The notes under the pieces: generated by a model
What the model was told of the DNA's origin: nothing
What the model saw: only the letters and a program-made list of their open reading frames with translations
Databases searched by the model: none
Part shown: piece after piece, positions 26,188 to 34,430 of the stretch
Position numbering within the stretch: the stretch's first letter is position 1
Layout of the letters: each line of letters opens with the position of its first letter
Source: Phycisphaerae bacterium
GTDB taxonomy: Bacteria; Planctomycetota; Phycisphaerae; UBA1845; Fen-1342
Length of the DNA: 64,000 nt
Direction of reading: 5' to 3'
NCBI GenBank assembly: GCA_022072445.1
Contig: JAJVHV010000023.1
Location: forward strand, 62,001 to 126,000
Made by a program: the position numbers and the translations under genes

Positions 26188-26775
26188 TCACCCCGCGCGG
26201 CGCTTGAGCCCATCGAGAATAAAGCCGGTCATGAGCAGCGCAATCTCGTCAGGCGACATGCGACCATCGGGACGATACCACTGATAGACCCAGTTCAGCG
26301 ATGAGAGGATCATGACCGTCGCGAGCCGGGCGTCGGCCGCGTTGAAGTAACCCTGCTCGATCCCGTCCTGCACAATGCGCGTCATGAGCGATTCGTACTC
26401 GTCGCGCCGCGCCACAAACTGAGCACGACGCTCGGGCGACAAGTGCCGCCACTCCGCCGTGTAAACCGCGACGGCGTCGAGATCGTCGGTCACGACGCGG
26501 ACGTGCCCGCGGATCGCCTCGCGCAATTTCTCGACCACCACGCGGTCCGACGCGACGATCGGCCGCAGCATTCCCAGAAAGCGCTCCGACGCGCGGCTCG
26601 CGATGATCCAGAGCAGCTCTTCCTTGCTGGCGATGTGCGTGTAGAGGCTGCCGGGCTTCAGCCCGATCGCCGCCGCGATTTCGCGGACCGAAGTCGCCCG
26701 AAACCCGCGCTGCCGAAACAGCCTCTGCGCGGTGATAACGACCTCTTCGACGCGTGGTTCGGTTGCCGTCGACAC
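26188..26775 (-). CDS. TetR family transcriptional regulator
   Basis: 195 residues from GTG 26775, which has GGAGG just upstream (4-nt spacing); the frame is open to a GTG at 26811. The N-terminal helix-turn-helix (about 10-56, FRQRGFRATSVREIAAAIGLKPG, then SLYTHIASKEELLW) is classic TetR. The C-terminal ligand domain (EYESLMTRIVQDGIEQGYF, then LNWVYQWYRPDGRMSPDEI) resembles the fatty-acyl-CoA-responsive TetR group. Placed just before paaA on the same strand, it may repress paaA and respond to an acyl- or aryl-CoA; this is an inference from position and family. Confidence 0.88.
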   Translation of the reverse strand: MSTATEPRVEEVVITAQRLFRQRGFRATSVREIAAAIGLKPGSLYTHIASKEELLWIIASRASERFLGMLRPIVASDRVVVEKLREAIRGHVRVVTDDLDAVAVYTAEWRHLSPERRAQFVARRDEYESLMTRIVQDGIEQGYFNAADARLATVMILSSLNWVYQWYRPDGRMSPDEIALLMTGFILDGLKRRAG

Positions 26776-26970
26776 GATGCCTCCACGAACAGAGCCGCCG
26801 CAGGCATGCACCCGCTTACCAGGTGCAGCCAGCGCATGAACCGGTCGTGATCGTAGCGGCGCGGTCGGCGGGGCGGCAAGCGAAAACCCGGCTCGGGCGA
26901 CGGCGCCCGAACCGGGTGAGTGGAATCGCGACGGCCTGCGAGCGCGCTGTCCAGCGGCTCCGCCAACCGG

Positions 26971-27417
26971 CTAGTCGTTGAGCGCCTCTTCAATCGTCTC
27001 CAGCGCCGCCGTCCGGCAGCGCTTGATCTGCGCAGACGCCTGGGCCAGCCCCTCCTTGACCGCGTCGATGAACTCCTGCCCCGCGTTGATCTCGCGCAGC
27101 GCGTGGATGCCACGGGCCGCGATGCGGTGAACTTCTTCGTTGCAGCGCCGCGCACGATGATTCACCGCTTCGGCGGCGCGTCGCGCGACCATGGCCGCCT
27201 GATCGTCCAGCCCCTGGTCCTGCAACGTGTTGATCGCGGTGGCGGCGCGATGCGACAGCTCTTCCAGCGCGGTGCAGCACTGGTGCGCGACGCGGTTCAT
27301 CGCCGCGATCGTGTGCCGGGTGATCTCACCTGGGTCGCCCTGGGCCCAGGCAGCGCTCGCAGACAGCGCGGTTATCAGGACCAGCCCCACGACGGCGACG
27401 TTTCGGCTCGGCTTCAT
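26971..27417 (-). CDS. Secreted helical hypothetical protein, 148 aa
   Basis: Signal peptide (1-25, cut at AWA|QG) followed by an all-helical domain with regularly spaced Cys and Ala (CCTALEELSHRAATAINTLQ, RRCNEEVHRIAARGIHAL). Four cysteines (two adjacent near 47, one near 92, one near 134) could form disulfides. Alternating hydrophobic positions suggest a helical bundle. Not recognised; it lies alone between the TetR gene and the CheY gene. Confidence 0.65.
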   Translation of the reverse strand: MKPSRNVAVVGLVLITALSASAAWAQGDPGEITRHTIAAMNRVAHQCCTALEELSHRAATAINTLQDQGLDDQAAMVARRAAEAVNHRARRCNEEVHRIAARGIHALREINAGQEFIDAVKEGLAQASAQIKRCRTAALETIEEALND

Positions 27418-27601
27418 CGGAAACTCCTCGTTTCAGTTCATCAAACCTCGCCCCAGCGGCGAGATCAACAGGATCAACGCCCGACGGCAGACGATATTGC
27501 CACATTTTCGGCCGAGGGGAACCACTGTGCAACCGCCGGACCACGGCTCGAGTCGCGATGGTTGGCCACGCTCCCACACCCCCGCGGCGCCGCGGCGCGC
27601 G

Positions 27602-27967
27602 CTACTCCGTCATGCCCGTCGCCCGCTTGACCTTGGCCGCCAGTTGCTCGGGCGTGAAAGGTTTGATCAGATAGTCGGTCGCCCCGCTGCGGATGGCCTC
27701 GATCACGCGCGATTTCTCCGCCTCGGTCGTCACCATGATGATGGGCGTCTTGATGCCCGCCTCGCGCAGGTGGCGCAACGCGTCGATCCCGCTCATTCCG
27801 GGCATGTTCCAGTCCATCAGGATCACGTCGAACCGCTCGGCGGCGCAGCCGCGCAGCGCCTCCTCACCGCTGCTCGCCTCGGCCGTGTCAGTGATGCCGA
27901 CGAGCGCCAACGACTTGATGATCACGCGTCGGATGGTCATCGAATCGTCAACAACGAGCGCTCGCAC
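27602..27967 (-). CDS. CheY-like single-domain response regulator
   Basis: 121 residues from GTG 27967, the size of a bare receiver domain; a longer frame to 28042 would add an unrelated N-terminus. The phosphorylation site is D52 in VILMDWNMPG, the acidic pair is D7-D8, the conserved Thr is T80 or T81 (IIMVTTEAE) and the Lys is K102 (YLIKPF). With no output domain it should act by binding another protein, as CheY binds FliM; a fliM gene lies 2.2 kb away and MDWNMPGMSG resembles chemotaxis CheY. Its kinase is not in the window. Confidence 0.85.
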   Translation of the reverse strand: MRALVVDDSMTIRRVIIKSLALVGITDTAEASSGEEALRGCAAERFDVILMDWNMPGMSGIDALRHLREAGIKTPIIMVTTEAEKSRVIEAIRSGATDYLIKPFTPEQLAAKVKRATGMTE

Positions 27968-28112
27968 TTGGTCACCGTGGGATGGCGTGAATGTTACGGC
28001 GAATTTGCCGGCTCGACGCTCGAACGCCTCGTCCGGACACACCGGCTTGCCTGCTCATTCGGCGGTTGCAGTTACATTCGATATTCGTAACTCGCGATTC
28101 GCTACTCTCTCG

Positions 28113-30002
28113 TTACGTCCGGTAGCCCAGCTCTCGCGCCAGCGCCTCGGCCTGCGAGACCATCCCGTCGATCACGGCCAGCCCCTTTTTCCAGAACGTC
28201 GGCTGGCGCACGTCGACACCCAGCGGGGCGAGCAGCTCGTCGGGCGTTCCGCTGCCGCCGGCACTCAGCAGCGCGACGTAGCGCGGCACGAAAGCGGCCC
28301 CCTGCTCGCGGTACATCTGCACCAGCGCGATGACGAGCAGTTCGCCGAAGGCGTAAGCGTAGCAGTAAAACGGCGAGCGGACGAAGTGGCCGATGTAGCT
28401 CCACCACCAGCCGTACCCGTCGGTCAGCTCGACGGTGTCGGCGAACATCGCCCGGTTGGTCTCGAGCCAGTGGCGATTGATCTCGTCGATCGGCAGCTCG
28501 CCCTCGTCGCGCCGGGCCGCATGAACCTGCTGCTCGAAGCGCGTCATCGCGGTCTGGCGGAAGACGGTGGCGAACGTGTCTTCGAGCTTGTTGCACAACA
28601 GGCCAAGTTTCACGCGCGGGTCGCTCTGCTCGGCCATCAGACGCTCGAACAGCAGCATCTCGGCGAAGACGCTGGCTGTTTCGGCCAGCGTCAGCGGGGT
28701 CGACGACTGAAGCAGGCCGTGCGGGCGCGAGAGCTGCTGATGCACGCCGTGGCCCAGCTCGTGCGCCAGGGTCATGACGTCGCGCAGCTTGCCGGTGTAG
28801 TTCATCAGGATGTAGGCGTGCGCGCTCGGAACGGTCGGAGCCGAGAACGCCCCGCCGGCCTTGTTCGGCCGGAGTTGGGCATCGATCCAGCGCTGCTCGA
28901 AGAACTCCGCGGCGATGCGCTCGAGCTCGGGCGAGAAGGCGCGGAAGGAGTCGAGCACGCGCTGACGGGCGTCGCTCCACGTGGCGGTCGCCGCCTTGGA
29001 GGCAATCGGCGCGTAACGGTCGTAGTCGGCCAGCCGGCGGATCTTCAGCAGCCGCGACTTGAGCCGGTAGTAGCGCTGCACGATCGGATAGCCCTCTTCC
29101 ACGCTGCTCAGCAGCGCTTCGACCGTACGCTCGTCGATCAGATTGTCGAGGTTGCGGGCCGCCATCGGATGCGGATAGCGCCGCATCTGATCGTCGATCT
29201 GCTGATCCCACAGCAGCGTATTGAGCACATAGCCCAGAATGCGCGCGTTGGAACGCAGGCCGGCGGTCAACGCGTCGGCCGCCGCCTTGCGCCGCGCGCG
29301 ACTCCCATCATACAGCAGGGCCAGCGTCTCGCTCTGACCCAGCCGCCGCACACGACCGTTGAGCCGCAGGTCGAACTTCTGCTCCGCCGTAAACTCCTCA
29401 AAGAAGCGCTGCCAGGAGCGCGAGCCGGTGTTGGCAAGCTGGTTGACCACCTGCTCTTCCGCCTCGCTCAGCTTGTGCGGGCGAAAGCGGCGCGTCGTGG
29501 CCAGAAAGTGCCGCCGAAACGCAAGCCGCGGATCGTCCAGCAACCGCTGAGCGACGTCGTCGGCGACGTCCATCCACTCCAGCTCGAAGAACATCAGCCG
29601 GGCGCGGATTTCGGTGAACTGCTGCGCTACCATCGCCACCAGCCCGCCGTGCCGCGGGTCGCCCATGTCGGCGGCGTGCAGAAGTTGCGCGTAGACCATC
29701 GCCTTGGCGGCGGGTTCGAGCATCGCCTCGTATTCGCGCAGCGCGTCGGCCAGCACCGCCGCATCGGGATTGGCGCCCGCCAGCAGCCGGCCACTGTGCT
29801 GATCGTGAAAAGACTGAGCGCGGTCGAGCGCGGCCGTCAGATCGGCTCGAATCTGCGGGTCGTCGACGCCGCGATACAGATCGGCCAGGTTCCACGCCGG
29901 AAGAGTCTCGCCGCGTCGAGCCGGGGCGCGCCGAGCCGGCCGGCAGATCTTGCGCGTGGGCTTGCGTTGGGGTCTGGGCTTCGGACGACGTACGAGACTC
30001 AT
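28113..30002 (-). CDS. pepF: Oligoendopeptidase F, M3 family zinc peptidase
   Basis: 629 residues. Active-site H414-E-L-G-H418 (TLAHELGHGVHQQLS) with the following E in LAETASVFAEMLLFE as third zinc ligand is the M3B/PepF signature; the N-terminal half is helical and includes AWNLADLYRGVDDP, the usual PepF opening after a Lys/Arg-rich extension of about 30 residues. It cleaves peptides of intermediate length in the cytoplasm. ATG 30002 begins the basic extension; the frame extends to 30089 without a better start. It is divergent from fliM, separated by 162 bp. Confidence 0.93.
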   Translation of the reverse strand: MSLVRRPKPRPQRKPTRKICRPARRAPARRGETLPAWNLADLYRGVDDPQIRADLTAALDRAQSFHDQHSGRLLAGANPDAAVLADALREYEAMLEPAAKAMVYAQLLHAADMGDPRHGGLVAMVAQQFTEIRARLMFFELEWMDVADDVAQRLLDDPRLAFRRHFLATTRRFRPHKLSEAEEQVVNQLANTGSRSWQRFFEEFTAEQKFDLRLNGRVRRLGQSETLALLYDGSRARRKAAADALTAGLRSNARILGYVLNTLLWDQQIDDQMRRYPHPMAARNLDNLIDERTVEALLSSVEEGYPIVQRYYRLKSRLLKIRRLADYDRYAPIASKAATATWSDARQRVLDSFRAFSPELERIAAEFFEQRWIDAQLRPNKAGGAFSAPTVPSAHAYILMNYTGKLRDVMTLAHELGHGVHQQLSRPHGLLQSSTPLTLAETASVFAEMLLFERLMAEQSDPRVKLGLLCNKLEDTFATVFRQTAMTRFEQQVHAARRDEGELPIDEINRHWLETNRAMFADTVELTDGYGWWWSYIGHFVRSPFYCYAYAFGELLVIALVQMYREQGAAFVPRYVALLSAGGSGTPDELLAPLGVDVRQPTFWKKGLAVIDGMVSQAEALARELGYRT

Positions 30003-30164
30003 CAGTCTGCTCCGTGTTCTTGGGGGCGGCCGGCGGACCGCGCGAAATCCGGCCGCCAGGATCGCACTGCCGGGCTGTGCCGGCGGCACCGATTCGGCCG
30101 AAAAGTTCTGTGAAAGCTAACCGGACGGAGCCGCTTTTTCGACGCGCCGGGGGTGGAGTCAAGC

Positions 30165-31166
30165 ATGACCGAAGTGCTCGACCAGACCGAAATCGACGCC
30201 CTGCTGGCCGCCGCCGCCGCCCCCGGCGGCGATGGTGCCCAGGCGGCGGGCGGCCCCGCGCCGGCCGCGTCAGTGGAATCGCGGGCGTACGACTTCAAGC
30301 GCCCGGAGCGCGTCAGCAAGGACCAGATTCGAGCGCTCGGGACGATGCACGAGGGCTTCGCGCGCAATTTCGGCGCGACGCTGTCCGGGTTCCTGCGGAC
30401 GATCATCGACGTGCGCGTCGTGGACGTCGAGCAGCTCACCTACAGCGAATTCGTCAATTCGGTCCCGAACCCGACCTGTTTTGTCATCGTGCAGGCGCCG
30501 CCGCTCGAAGGCCAGATGTGCCTGGAACTCAGCCCGCTGATCATCTATCCGATCATCGACCGTTTGCTGGGCGGGACGAACGCCGAAGTGTTCATTCCGC
30601 CGCGCCCGCTGACGTCGATCGAGTGGCGGCTGATCAAGCGGATGACGGACCGGGCGATGGAGCACCTGTCGGAAGCGTGGCGCGGCCTGGTCGACCTGAA
30701 GTTCGAGGTCATCGAGACGGAAAGCAACCCGCAGCTCGTACACGTCGTGGCGCCCACCGAGGTCGTCGTCTTCGTGACGTTTGAAATCAAGATGGGGCAC
30801 TGCGCCGGCACGATGAGCCTGTGCATGCCGTTCAACGTGATTGAACCGGTCACCAGCCAGCTCAACCGCCAGTCGTGGATCGGCTACCGCGCCAAGGACG
30901 CGACTGAGACACACGTCCGCAAGCTGACCCGCAACATCGTCAAGGCGCGCGTCGGCCTGACGGCGTTCCTGGCCGAATCGACCATCACGTTCAACCAGTT
31001 CCGCGCCCTGCGGGCCGGTGACATCCTGGCGCTCGACAAACGCGTCGGCGGCGACCTGATCGTGCAGATCGAGGGCCGCAACAAGTTTGCCGGCGCGCTC
31101 GGCCAGCAGCGCGGCCGCCGGGCGATCGCCATCGGCCGCACGGCAGAATCCGACGAGCCGCTCTAA
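30165..31166 (+). CDS. fliM: Flagellar motor switch protein FliM
   Basis: 333 residues. The short N-terminal LDQTEIDALLAA is the CheY-binding motif, then the CheC-like middle domain starts at about residue 50 (GTMHEGFARNFGATLSGF; YSEFVNSVPNPTCFVIVQ), and the C-terminal SpoA domain closes the protein (GDILALDKRVGGDLIVQIEG). FliM sits in the C-ring and reverses the motor when CheY-P binds. ATG 30165 (GGAG upstream) is preferred over GTG 30153. It is unusual in standing alone rather than in a flagellar operon. A CheY-like gene lies 2.2 kb away on the other strand. Confidence 0.95.
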   Translation: MTEVLDQTEIDALLAAAAAPGGDGAQAAGGPAPAASVESRAYDFKRPERVSKDQIRALGTMHEGFARNFGATLSGFLRTIIDVRVVDVEQLTYSEFVNSVPNPTCFVIVQAPPLEGQMCLELSPLIIYPIIDRLLGGTNAEVFIPPRPLTSIEWRLIKRMTDRAMEHLSEAWRGLVDLKFEVIETESNPQLVHVVAPTEVVVFVTFEIKMGHCAGTMSLCMPFNVIEPVTSQLNRQSWIGYRAKDATETHVRKLTRNIVKARVGLTAFLAESTITFNQFRALRAGDILALDKRVGGDLIVQIEGRNKFAGALGQQRGRRAIAIGRTAESDEPL

Positions 31167-31236
31167 CGAACGAGTAGTGGCCTGAGTGGCATCGCGGCAC
31201 GCCACCGGCGAGTCCATGCCACCGCCGGGCAACGAC

Positions 31237-32163
31237 TCAGAACTCGATCGCCCACTGAATCTTGGCTGCGAAGTTGGGCGTCTCGTCGTCGCCGTCCAGC
31301 CCGACGTCGAGCGCGGCCTTGACGTGCTGCCCTTCCGCCACCTTCTGCGCCACGCCGAACTCCAGGATGTTCTGGTTGTGGTGGCCGTACTCCTCGCTGC
31401 AACGGTTCAGGTAGTTGACCGTGGCGATCGTGTCGTCGCTGAACGAGTAATCGAAGCCCGGACCGACACCCCACTGGAAGTCGCGGCGCTCATCCTCGTC
31501 TTCGCCGCCACGGGCGCCGTTCGCCGTCTCGATGAAGCCTTCGAAGTGTCCGCGGAAATTCGGCAGCAGCGTCTTGGTGACGACGAAGTGCAGCTCAGCG
31601 TCGACGCCGGACGAACCCTGGCCCGACGGGATGCGCATTTCGACGAACGTGGCCATGGCGGGATACCATTCGGCCTCTTTCCACATCTCCCAGAAAAGTT
31701 GCAGGCCGAGTTCGCCGTTGCCCTGCTCGCCGCCGTCGCCAAGGTTGATGGTCTCGACTTCGAGTTCGGCGAAGATCGTGTCGGTGATGCCGTACTTGAG
31801 CGAGAAAGCCGGTCCGAAGTCGTCATCCGATCCGTCGGACTTGGTTTCCCATTCGAACCAGGACTCGATTTCCCACTCGCCCTGCTTCACGTTGGCGTAG
31901 GCCTCGCGGATGTTGAAGAAGCTGCTGATCTCGCGATAGTGATACTCTCCCTCGGATGTCTCCGTGCGGGTCGTCTCCTTCGCCGTCGATTTGGCGTCTG
32001 CCGGCTGCGCCGCGGCCGGCTTCTTGGCGCCGTTCTTCTCCTGCGCGAGCGACAGGTCGCCGCGGAAGGCTGGCGTGGCAGGTGTGCTCTGCGCCCGGGC
32101 GGGCACCGCGAGGCCCGCGGTAATCGTGACGACGACCAGGCCGGCAACAAAACGAGCGGACAT
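31237..32163 (-). CDS. Outer-membrane beta-barrel protein, 308 aa
   Basis: Signal peptide (1-24, cut at ARA|QS), a Lys/Ala/Thr-rich linker (about 40-68) and then about twelve amphipathic beta strands ending in a phenylalanine (KIQWAIEF), the C-terminal signal for Bam-mediated insertion. Acidic loops (EDEDERRDFQW, GDGGEQGNGE) alternate with aromatic strands. The pattern resembles planctomycete barrel proteins annotated as phenol-degradation MetA-pathway-like transporters. No partner gene is adjacent; it is convergent with fliM. The substrate is unknown. Confidence 0.75.
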   Translation of the reverse strand: MSARFVAGLVVVTITAGLAVPARAQSTPATPAFRGDLSLAQEKNGAKKPAAAQPADAKSTAKETTRTETSEGEYHYREISSFFNIREAYANVKQGEWEIESWFEWETKSDGSDDDFGPAFSLKYGITDTIFAELEVETINLGDGGEQGNGELGLQLFWEMWKEAEWYPAMATFVEMRIPSGQGSSGVDAELHFVVTKTLLPNFRGHFEGFIETANGARGGEDEDERRDFQWGVGPGFDYSFSDDTIATVNYLNRCSEEYGHHNQNILEFGVAQKVAEGQHVKAALDVGLDGDDETPNFAAKIQWAIEF

Positions 32164-32456
32164 GAGCCAATCTCCGTGATTCGCGGAACAACGGCTGATG
32201 CGCCATCCGGATGGACACCGCGCCGGTTGGGATGAACGCAGACCGCGCCGTGGGCCGAGCGAACGCCGCGAGTATACCGCGCGCCGCGCGCGGATCAACG
32301 CGGCGCCACGGGCGGCCTAGGGAAATCACGCATGACGATGCGCCTATTGATGCCACCCGGCCGGCCGCACTTGCCCGCCGGCTCCGGGGCGAAGATACTC
32401 ACATCTGCCGCGGCGGCGCCGGCCCGCCCGCGGAAGCGACGAAGGGAGTGCACGTG

Positions 32457-33041
32457 ATGGGAAGGCGGATATTTCGCGCGGGGCGCATGGCGCTGGCGCT
32501 GGCGGCCATCTTCACGGCACCGGCGGGCTGCATCGACGCGGACGAGCTCGAAGACCTGATTGACGAAGTCGGCGATGAACTGGAAGACCTCTTTGACGAG
32601 ATCCAGGAGAGCGATCCGCGACTGATCCTCCTGCCCGACGAGGCCGTCGACCGTGGAAACACCGTCATCATCCAGCAGGACGTCGAGATCATCACGGTGG
32701 TTAACGAGCAGATCACCGTCGAGGAGCTGCCCGATCTGACGCTGCTCGCCTTCGAGAACCTCTCCGGCGCAGACCTCTACGTGCGCTACAGCGTCGACGG
32801 CGTCGTGCAGGCGGTCTTCATCTTCGACGGCGAAACGCTGCTGCTCGACTACGAGTGCCTCGACGAGGTCGAGCTGATCCGCCAGGAGGAATTCGATCCG
32901 TTCACCGGCGTCTTCATCGACGGCTTCGATCTGCTCGACGGGCTGTTTCTGAACGACGTGGACTTCATCTGCGGCGACGCGCTGATTTTCACGTTCGACG
33001 AATTCGGACCGACGGCGACGGTCGAGCCGGTCGAATTGTGA
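32457..33041 (+). CDS. Acidic putative lipoprotein, 194 aa
   Basis: Signal peptide with a lipobox-like end, APAG-C25 (Pro at -3 is unusual), followed by an extremely Asp/Glu-rich helix (ELEDLIDEVGDELEDLFDE) and a beta domain rich in Asp, Ile and Val (VIIQQDVEIITVVNEQIT, LYVRYSVDGVVQAVFIFDG). GAAGGGAG lies ten bases before ATG 32457. Nothing recognisable by family. The very acidic surface suggests calcium binding or salt tolerance, but no EF-hand or other defined site is visible. Confidence 0.65.
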   Translation: MGRRIFRAGRMALALAAIFTAPAGCIDADELEDLIDEVGDELEDLFDEIQESDPRLILLPDEAVDRGNTVIIQQDVEIITVVNEQITVEELPDLTLLAFENLSGADLYVRYSVDGVVQAVFIFDGETLLLDYECLDEVELIRQEEFDPFTGVFIDGFDLLDGLFLNDVDFICGDALIFTFDEFGPTATVEPVEL

Positions 33042-33053
33042 TCGCCGCGCGGC

Positions 33054-33323
33054 TCACGCCGGCGAGCTGATCCAGCGTGCCCCGGTCAGCTCGATGTGCG
33101 TGATGTTACTCGTCCTCACCAGCACGCAATCGCGTTCGTAGGATTGCTGTCCGTCCGAAAACCCGACGTGGCTCATGAGCAGATAATCTTCGCGGTGCGA
33201 GCGGATGGCGTCCGACGGGCGGATCAGCGAACTGATCGACGCGTCGACGTGAAAGCGGCCTTTGAGCCGCAACCCGTTGAGGAGCACGACTTCGAGATCA
33301 CAGTATTTCGTCGGTTTTACCAT
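33054..33323 (-). CDS. Small beta protein, DUF6812-like
   Basis: 89 residues from ATG 33323. The pattern GLRLKGRFHV, then SSLIRPSDAI, YLLMSHVGF and VLVRTSNITHIE recalls small proteins of the DUF6812 type, whose core reads (I/L)xGxxH, LSDxL, FLxLTDV, and a final conserved strand; the assignment is moderate. Such proteins are sometimes encoded next to motility genes, and fliM is 2 kb away. Convergent with a lipoprotein gene and divergent from a methyltransferase gene. Confidence 0.5.
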   Translation of the reverse strand: MVKPTKYCDLEVVLLNGLRLKGRFHVDASISSLIRPSDAIRSHREDYLLMSHVGFSDGQQSYERDCVLVRTSNITHIELTGARWISSPA

Positions 33324-33409
33324 CGCCGCGCCCTGCACGGTGACTGCATCGCTGCATTGTCATCGGCCGTTCGCGACCGGCGGTTCGGCGCATACCTGGG
33401 AGCAATCGC

Positions 33410-34150
33410 ATGACACGAGATTCGGGACGGGGCTGGATGATTATCGGCCTGCTGGCGGCGCTGGCCGTTCTGGGAGGTTGCCGGTCGGGCCACGCGGGAC
33501 GCGGCGAGGAAGTCAGTGTCGCGCCGGGGATCAACGAACCCTATCGCAATCCGGACCTGAAAGTCGAGGAATGGGTCGAACGATTCGAGGGCGAGTCGCG
33601 CGAGATTTTTCGGGAGCGCGAGCGGATCGCGAAGGCCTGCGATCTGCGTCCGGGAATGACCGTCGCCGACGTGGGCGCCGGAACGGGCCTTTTCACGATG
33701 CTGTTCGCCGAGAAAGTCGGGCCTGCCGGACGCGTCCACGCGGTGGACATCGTGCCGGCGTTCCTTGATTCCATCGAGAAGCGGGCGGCGGGCGCGAAAC
33801 TGCGCAATGTGCGTACCGTCCTGTGCACGGAGCGCTCGGTCGAGCTTCGCCCGCAGTCGGTCGATCTGGTCTTCGTCTGCGACACGTATCACCATTTCGA
33901 GTATCCGCGCAGCAGCCTCGCGTCGATTCACGCCGCGCTGCGCGACGGCGGATCGCTCGTGATCGTCGATTTCAAGCGGATCCCCGGCGTCAGCTCCGAC
34001 TGGGTCATGGGGCACGTGCGCGCCGGGCAGGATGTGGTGACGCGCGAGATCAAGGACGCGGGGTTTGAACTCGTGGATGACGGGCGGGGCGTGGATTACC
34101 TGAGAGATAATTATCTGGTTCGCTTTCGAAAGATCGCGAACCGCTCGTAG
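33410..34150 (+). CDS. SAM-dependent methyltransferase with lipoprotein signal
   Basis: 246 residues. An N-terminal signal with lipobox LGG-C24 is followed by a class I methyltransferase fold: motif I VADVGAGTGLFTMLF (from about residue 83), acidic motif II VHAVDI, and VDLVFVCDTYHHFEYP. The catalytic part has no visible damage, yet SAM is cytosolic, so a lipidated periplasmic enzyme is odd; similar proteins with a signal are known from several phyla and their role is unclear. The alternative, that the N-terminus is a membrane anchor facing the cytoplasm, is possible. An upstream neighbour in the opposite direction is a DUF6812-like gene. Confidence 0.78.
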   Translation: MTRDSGRGWMIIGLLAALAVLGGCRSGHAGRGEEVSVAPGINEPYRNPDLKVEEWVERFEGESREIFRERERIAKACDLRPGMTVADVGAGTGLFTMLFAEKVGPAGRVHAVDIVPAFLDSIEKRAAGAKLRNVRTVLCTERSVELRPQSVDLVFVCDTYHHFEYPRSSLASIHAALRDGGSLVIVDFKRIPGVSSDWVMGHVRAGQDVVTREIKDAGFELVDDGRGVDYLRDNYLVRFRKIANRS

Positions 34151-34190
34151 CTTAGAACCGCTGACAGAACCGCGCGAATAGTGCGTTCAG

Positions 34191-34200
34191 CCCCCCCCCC
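34191..34200. repeat. Poly-C tract (10 C)
   Basis: Ten cytosines follow GTTCAG in the spacer 40 bp after the methyltransferase gene. Such tracts are prone to slippage in the cell and to sequencing error. Confidence 0.8.
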
Positions 34201-34272
34201 ACTCGCGTGCGGGGTTCTGGCAGGCGTTCTTGGCGGCGGGTCAACGACGGCCGTAACCCGCCCTACTCGCGC

Positions 34273-34430
34273 GTGGCCACGGGGGGCCTACGCTACGGCA
34301 AACAACGTGGCCACGGAGGGCCTACGCTACGGCAAACAACGTGGCCACGGAGGGCCTACGCTACGGCAAACAACGTGGCCACGGAGGGCCTACGCTACGG
34401 CAAACAACGTGGCCACAGAGGGCCTACGCG
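34273..34430. repeat. 34-bp tandem repeat array running into a gene's 3' end
   Basis: Four complete 34-bp units start at 34273, 34307, 34341 and 34375, each GTGGCCACGGAGGGCCTACG plus CTACGGCAAACAAC; the first differs by one base. A partial fifth unit (34409-34430) overlaps the stop codon of the - strand trans-sulfuration gene. GTGGCCAC is palindromic. Related words (GTAGCG-nGGCC-nCCGTGGCCACG) recur at 48308-48370. Confidence 0.85.
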
